Shown here one piece after another: positions 60,674 through 64,000 of a stretch of DNA of 64,000 nucleotides. This stretch comes from CALJFL01 sp047633055 (GTDB taxonomy: Bacteria > Pseudomonadota > Gammaproteobacteria > Pseudomonadales > Halieaceae). How positions within the stretch are numbered: position 1 is the stretch's first letter; each line of letters starts with the position of its first letter. The notes beneath the pieces are model-generated. The model had not been told where the DNA came from and did not search any database. It worked only from the letters and a program-made list of their open reading frames with translations. The position numbers and the translations under genes are program-made. Location: positions 14,306-78,305 of the forward strand of contig JBLIEI010000011.1 in assembly GCA_047633055.1 (NCBI GenBank), in the 5' to 3' direction.

Positions 60674-62106
60674 TTACCCGGTAAACCCTTGCGTTTGTCC
60701 ATTTTGAAATTGTCTGAGCCGTGTTGAAAGTAGATCGAGCCCGGCTCGTCCGGACCAATATATACTTCACTGTAGTCATTGCCCTCGTGACGAAAGCGAT
60801 TGTTACCCACGGGGATTAATCCCTTGGCGCGACCGCCTCCAATTCGGTAGGAAAGCGTGTCGTCGGTTTCAAATACCTGTAAATCTTGTGTTTTGGCAGA
60901 AGTGCCGAATCGATAGTTTACCCGTCGATAGTTGCCGAGTAGCGGTGCCCAGTCTTGCTGAACTTGATCATCTGCTATCGGATCTCCTCGGTTTGGTAGA
61001 CCCCTGATGAGATAAGTTTCGACGACCTGCTCCATGTCGCGCAGGGTCTTACCCTGGAACGCAGTAATGACCAGAAAGTAGCCGCTGTTGTTACTGCGCG
61101 TGTAGCCAAGACGTGCCAGGTAGCCGTCTGCATCGCCTCCGTGGCCCCTGAACTGTACACCCCGTCGGTACCAGTTGTAGTTGCCGAGGCCATAGCCCTT
61201 GTCCAGGCCGGCGCGCGCGCCAAGCGTTGTAGTTGCTGTTTCAAACCGCGCTATAACAGAGGGTTTGAATATTGCCCTGTTATCCAGCTCGCCGTGGTTT
61301 ATCAGCATTCTGATGAAGCGTGAGCTATCTTGTAGTGTGGTATTGACGGCGGCAAAGGGTCGAAAGATCTGGTGCCAATAGGGGATGGGCGTGACACCGT
61401 CACTGTCATAGCCCACTGGCAGCCGGGTTGGGTCCGGTGGCAGCACTGTACTGGCACCCATAGACAGTGGTTCAAAGATTTCGGTTCGTATCAGGGTTTC
61501 GTAGCTTTTTTTCGTCGCCAGCTCCATCACATAAGCCGCCATCCCGGCACCGGCATTGGAGTAGGAATAATGCAGCCCCGGGGGCCAGCGGGTTACTCTG
61601 GACTCAGGGTAGAGTCGTAACGTATCTCTGAGAGGCAATTGTCCCGGGTCAGAGTAATCCCACTCAGGTTTGCTTAAATCGGTGAAACCGGCGCTGTGTT
61701 CCAATAGCTGGGCGATCGTAATGGGGTGGCTTGCAGACCAGCTATTGCTATAGGTGTCCGCTATCGCCCAGCCCTTAATGGTTTCATCGAGTCGGAGAAC
61801 TTTCTGGGATTCGAGGGTGGCGGCTAGCAAGCCGGTGAACATTTTACTGATCGAGCCAATGCGGAAAATAGCTTTAGTGCTAATAGGCTTACCCCGGGCT
61901 CGGTCAGCGATGCCATTGGCGGAGAGCACGCTTACAGCGTCATTTTCTACCACCACCAGGCCGAAAGCGGCGACCCCGTTACGCTCGCGAATAGACTCCA
62001 GCTTCGCTACCAAATCAGTCTCGGCCATATTCTCAGCGATCACTGAGCTAGAGGGTGCCAGCAGCACCAGAAAAATACAGGCAATTTTTATCGTAGTGTT
62101 AGTCAC
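60670..62106 (-). CDS. Serine hydrolase, class C beta-lactamase family, exported
   Basis: A beta-lactamase-fold hydrolase with a signal peptide (KIACIFLVLLAPSSSVIA). Motifs are SxxK at Ser85-Lys88 (RIGSISKMF), YSN (HYSYSNAGAG) and the third-motif HGG (FRGHGGDADGYLA). A C-terminal lipocalin-like beta domain follows. The GTG at 62106 (478 residues) is chosen because longer forms starting at GTG 62127 or at 62175 would overlap the divergent lipoprotein gene or lack any further signal-like sequence; no start has a good ribosome binding site. Role: probably an esterase or D-aminopeptidase-like enzyme in the periplasm. Confidence 0.85.
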   Translation of the reverse strand: MTNTTIKIACIFLVLLAPSSSVIAENMAETDLVAKLESIRERNGVAAFGLVVVENDAVSVLSANGIADRARGKPISTKAIFRIGSISKMFTGLLAATLESQKVLRLDETIKGWAIADTYSNSWSASHPITIAQLLEHSAGFTDLSKPEWDYSDPGQLPLRDTLRLYPESRVTRWPPGLHYSYSNAGAGMAAYVMELATKKSYETLIRTEIFEPLSMGASTVLPPDPTRLPVGYDSDGVTPIPYWHQIFRPFAAVNTTLQDSSRFIRMLINHGELDNRAIFKPSVIARFETATTTLGARAGLDKGYGLGNYNWYRRGVQFRGHGGDADGYLARLGYTRSNNSGYFLVITAFQGKTLRDMEQVVETYLIRGLPNRGDPIADDQVQQDWAPLLGNYRRVNYRFGTSAKTQDLQVFETDDTLSYRIGGGRAKGLIPVGNNRFRHEGNDYSEVYIGPDEPGSIYFQHGSDNFKMDKRKGLPGN

Positions 62107-62134
62107 GCTATGAGCTATTTTGTACACTGTTGTT

Positions 62135-62803
62135 ATGCGAATACTAATGTTCATCTTACTGTGTTTTTGCCTCACTGGCTGTGGTGGCTATGAACTGAAA
62201 AACCTGGCGAAATCGGACGTTGATCTGGTGTCCGATGAATTTGTCATGGAGTCACGGAGATTAATCAGGGAACTCACGGTTAAGCTGTATAAACGTAACC
62301 CCGGTGAACTGCGTAAGAGCCCCGGTATGACGATAGAGGGCCGTTTGTCGCAATTGACCAGTAGTCGCGCGGAGCTAAACTTCAAGGAGCTCGCCTACCG
62401 CCAGGATGTGGCTGCGCTGGAATTGGTGTTCAATCCGTATTTTTCTGGTGATCGCGTGTTTGCCCTGATCGTCGGGTTGGGAGGCATGTTGCGCCATGCT
62501 TACGGCTATAACCCCGAATTCTTTATATTTGATACGCTGGACGCAGAAAAGCTTTTGGCCAGTGCTCACAACGTGGATGTGTTGGTCTGGCGTTTGAAGA
62601 ACTCTCGCCAGGCCAGCGGCGCCCCCTTTCTGATCAGCAGTGAGTACCAGGGAGTCGTAGACAACCTCAGTTTTGAGCGGCTGTTCGGCAAGCTTATTGT
62701 CTTGCAGGAAATGATGGCGCGGATAGCGGGAGACTCTACCGACAGACAGGTCAATTCGGTAGTGCATGCCGCGTCAAGGGTGTTTATTCCTCTGCCGATC
62801 TAG
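62135..62803 (+). CDS. Lipoprotein of unknown function
   Basis: A 222-residue lipoprotein: MRILMFILLCFCLTGC with Gly at +2 predicts outer-membrane location. The remainder is mixed helical (LIRELTVKLYKRNPGEL, FKELAYRQDVAALELVFNPYF, GLGGMLRHAYGYNPEFFIFD) and resembles a conserved Gammaproteobacterial lipoprotein family of unknown role. ATG 62135 is preferred because the five codons before it do not belong to the signal peptide. Confidence 0.85.
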   Translation: MRILMFILLCFCLTGCGGYELKNLAKSDVDLVSDEFVMESRRLIRELTVKLYKRNPGELRKSPGMTIEGRLSQLTSSRAELNFKELAYRQDVAALELVFNPYFSGDRVFALIVGLGGMLRHAYGYNPEFFIFDTLDAEKLLASAHNVDVLVWRLKNSRQASGAPFLISSEYQGVVDNLSFERLFGKLIVLQEMMARIAGDSTDRQVNSVVHAASRVFIPLPI

Positions 62804-62836
62804 GGCTCAGATGTTGGCTGCGGTAGTTTCGAGTAC

Positions 62837-62860
62837 AAAAAAAGGGGGGCATAGCCCCCC
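62837..62860 (-). terminator. Rho-independent terminator (minus strand)
   Basis: GGGGGGC-ATA-GCCCCCC preceded on the plus strand by seven A, i.e. a T-run on the minus strand. It ends the His/Tyr-rich protein gene; for the plus strand it lacks a T-run. Confidence 0.85.
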
Positions 62861-62893
62861 AAAGCCTCTCATGAATTTTGGATACTTAGCGCA

Positions 62894-63370
62894 TCAGTTA
62901 CATTGCGACAGCGGTACTTCTACCCGCCGTTCGCTACCGTCCGGGAGTCGTTCAAGCCGGTGGCATCCGACCACTTGGGTGTTGCTGCCGCTGTAGCTCA
63001 CGCCGCCATAGTTACTGTTATTACCGTGGTTTTCGTAGCACTGACTACCGTTGTGGGTGTGGTAAAGGCTATACGTTAACGCCGAGCCGAACAGGGCGGC
63101 ACCGAGATAGGAGGGGTAGTAGTTCCGGTTGTAGTAGCCGTGACGCCTATAGCTATAGGGCTTGTGGCCGTAATGGCCATAGTTTGACCTATATCCGTGG
63201 CGGTACCCCTGTTGGTAATCGTGCCGGGAGTAATTGCCGTGCTGTTTACCCTGGTAATATTTTCCCGAGTGGTGCTTTTTTTGACCGTCCTGGTGACGTC
63301 GCTCCGCTAGAGCGCTGCCGGTAGCTGTCAGCATCAGGGTAGCCATTGCGTAAACTATTAGCTTTTTCAT
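62894..63370 (-). CDS. Small exported His/Tyr/Gly-rich protein
   Basis: A 158-residue protein with a signal peptide (MKKLIVYAMATLMLTATGSALA) and a mature part very rich in His, Tyr, Gly, Asn and Arg in residues 25-85 (HHSGKYY, HGYRSNYGHYGHKPYSYRRHGYY), followed by a short hydrophobic segment and a C-terminal part with three Cys. GAGGAGAAAG precedes the start at good distance. The composition could bind metal ions or cell-wall polymers. It is divergent from the glycine-zipper gene at 63531, which has a similar character; no family was recognised. Confidence 0.85.
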   Translation of the reverse strand: MKKLIVYAMATLMLTATGSALAERRHQDGQKKHHSGKYYQGKQHGNYSRHDYQQGYRHGYRSNYGHYGHKPYSYRRHGYYNRNYYPSYLGAALFGSALTYSLYHTHNGSQCYENHGNNSNYGGVSYSGSNTQVVGCHRLERLPDGSERRVEVPLSQCN

Positions 63371-63530
63371 CGTCTTTCTCCTCAGAATTGTCGACCTCGG
63401 AGACAAGGTTACGCCTTGGCACCTGAACCAGAACTGAATGGATGAACAAAAACGAGCGATGTTCGTTCAGTTTGAGTTCACACAGGGTGAGTTATTGTGT
63501 TGCCTGTGGTATCTATTTGGAGCCAGAAAA

Positions 63531-64000
63531 ATGAACAGGACACAAAGGATAGGTTTGATGGCGGCTGTGGTTATAGCACCGCCTGCTTTCGCCAAAACAC
63601 TGAGCCACACCGTGCAGGTGCCCGTGGTGGCGAGCTCGCCAATCGTGCGCACTACCACCGAAAAAATAGCCCATCAATCCTGCTACGACGAACGCGTTAA
63701 GGTGTTGCGCAGTAGCGGTGATCACTCGGCAACGCCGTCACTATTCGGCGCCATACTAGGGGGTACAGCGGCGGCTGCGCTGGGCCATAATAGCCAATAC
63801 CAACCGGTAATAGCGGGAGCGGGTGCCTTACTGGGCGCCTCCATCGGCAATGATTATAGTCACCGCCGAACTCCGACGGCCTTATACGTAACCGAGAATC
63901 ACTGTGAGGTAGACTATGAGTTGCGGGATGTTGATCAGATAATCGGCTATCGCGTTAGCTACCAATATGGCGATACTATCTACCAGATTGAAACCCGAAA
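63531..64000 (+). CDS. Glycine-zipper exported protein (3' end outside window)
   Basis: ATG 63531, eight bases after GGAG, opens a frame that stays open to the right edge (156 codons visible). A short signal peptide (MAAVVIAPPAFA) is followed by a region with one Cys and then a glycine-zipper 2TM pattern, LFGAILGGTAAAALGH and VIAGAGALLGASIGND, of the Rickettsia 17-kDa antigen type. The visible end (ENHCEVDYELRDVDQIIGYRV) is the strand-rich region that follows in such outer-membrane proteins. It probably associates with the outer membrane. It is divergent from the His/Tyr-rich gene over 160 bp. Confidence 0.82.
   Translation, partial: MNRTQRIGLMAAVVIAPPAFAKTLSHTVQVPVVASSPIVRTTTEKIAHQSCYDERVKVLRSSGDHSATPSLFGAILGGTAAAALGHNSQYQPVIAGAGALLGASIGNDYSHRRTPTALYVTENHCEVDYELRDVDQIIGYRVSYQYGDTIYQIETR

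Noticed and set aside
1..64000. Mobile elements, CRISPR arrays, tRNA or rRNA genes
   Set aside because: No transposase, integrase, repeat-spacer pattern or structural RNA signature was recognised in a read-through by eye; a covariance-model search would be needed to exclude small RNAs.

Overview
The window reads like the chromosome of a heterotrophic, probably marine Gammaproteobacterium. The reasons are TonB-dependent receptors with Sec signals, Lol-type lipoproteins, AraC regulators with an arabinose-binding-like N-terminal domain, a WS/DGAT acyltransferase and a YeeN-type YebC protein. No rRNA or other phylogenetic marker is present, so placement near Halieaceae/Cellvibrionales relatives is only a guess. 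I see no tRNA, rRNA, CRISPR array, insertion sequence or prophage.

Region 1 (about 1.8-27.6 kb) is a dense catabolic island. It holds three isochorismatase-fold amidohydrolases, a PuuE-like polysaccharide-deacetylase-fold protein, two alpha/beta hydrolases (one without its nucleophile), an SDR, three CaiB/BaiF CoA-transferases, a TonB receptor, a TauD-type dioxygenase, an EamA transporter, a HyuA/HyuB pair, an AbfD/HpaB-like flavoprotein, MmgE/PrpD, a CitE-like lyase, a MaoC hydratase, an acyl-CoA dehydrogenase, a nitroreductase and a HutC/UTRA-type GntR regulator. Nine copies of a 10-bp palindrome-like element, consensus TGTNCGGACA, lie in front of these genes between 2.79 and 26.35 kb, and none was noticed elsewhere. 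The spacing (GT-N-NN-N-AC) is that known for HutC-subfamily operators, and one copy sits midway between the GntR gene and its divergent neighbour. I infer one regulon for uptake and breakdown of a nitrogen-containing ring or amide: entry through the TonB receptor, oxidation by the flavoprotein and dioxygenase, ring opening by HyuAB, C-N cleavage by the amidohydrolases, CoA activation by the CaiB proteins, then acyl-CoA dehydrogenase, MaoC hydratase and CitE lyase yielding central metabolites. The substrate is unknown.

Region 2 (27.6-38.9 kb) is a mixture of housekeeping and accessory genes: YeeN, an exported methyltransferase-like protein, WS/DGAT, a MerR regulator, a universal stress protein behind an FNR-like box, a serine hydrolase, an enoyl-CoA hydratase, a shortened SnoaL/NTF2-like gene, a SUMF1-like protein and a TVP38-reductase fusion.

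Region 3 (38.9-50.7 kb) has an AraC regulator divergent from a lipoprotein-type PQQ quinohemoprotein dehydrogenase and a second TonB receptor, then an exported alpha/beta hydrolase, an exported amidase, a lipoprotein, and an overlapping hydrolase/AraC pair.

Region 4 (50.7-64 kb) starts with a minus-strand set for peptide use (M2 metallopeptidase lipoprotein, MFS transporter, P1 peptidase). A decayed stretch follows (55.2-58.3 kb) with remnants of a LytTR membrane regulator, a cut-off exported protein, an ApbE C-terminus and a DUF3570 protein, surrounding an intact BtrH-like gene. The end carries an Atm1-type ABC exporter, a membrane-anchored aspartic protease, a class C beta-lactamase-like hydrolase, a lipoprotein, a His/Tyr-rich secreted protein and a glycine-zipper protein cut by the right edge. 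The first gene, an acetyl-CoA hydrolase/transferase, is cut by the left edge.
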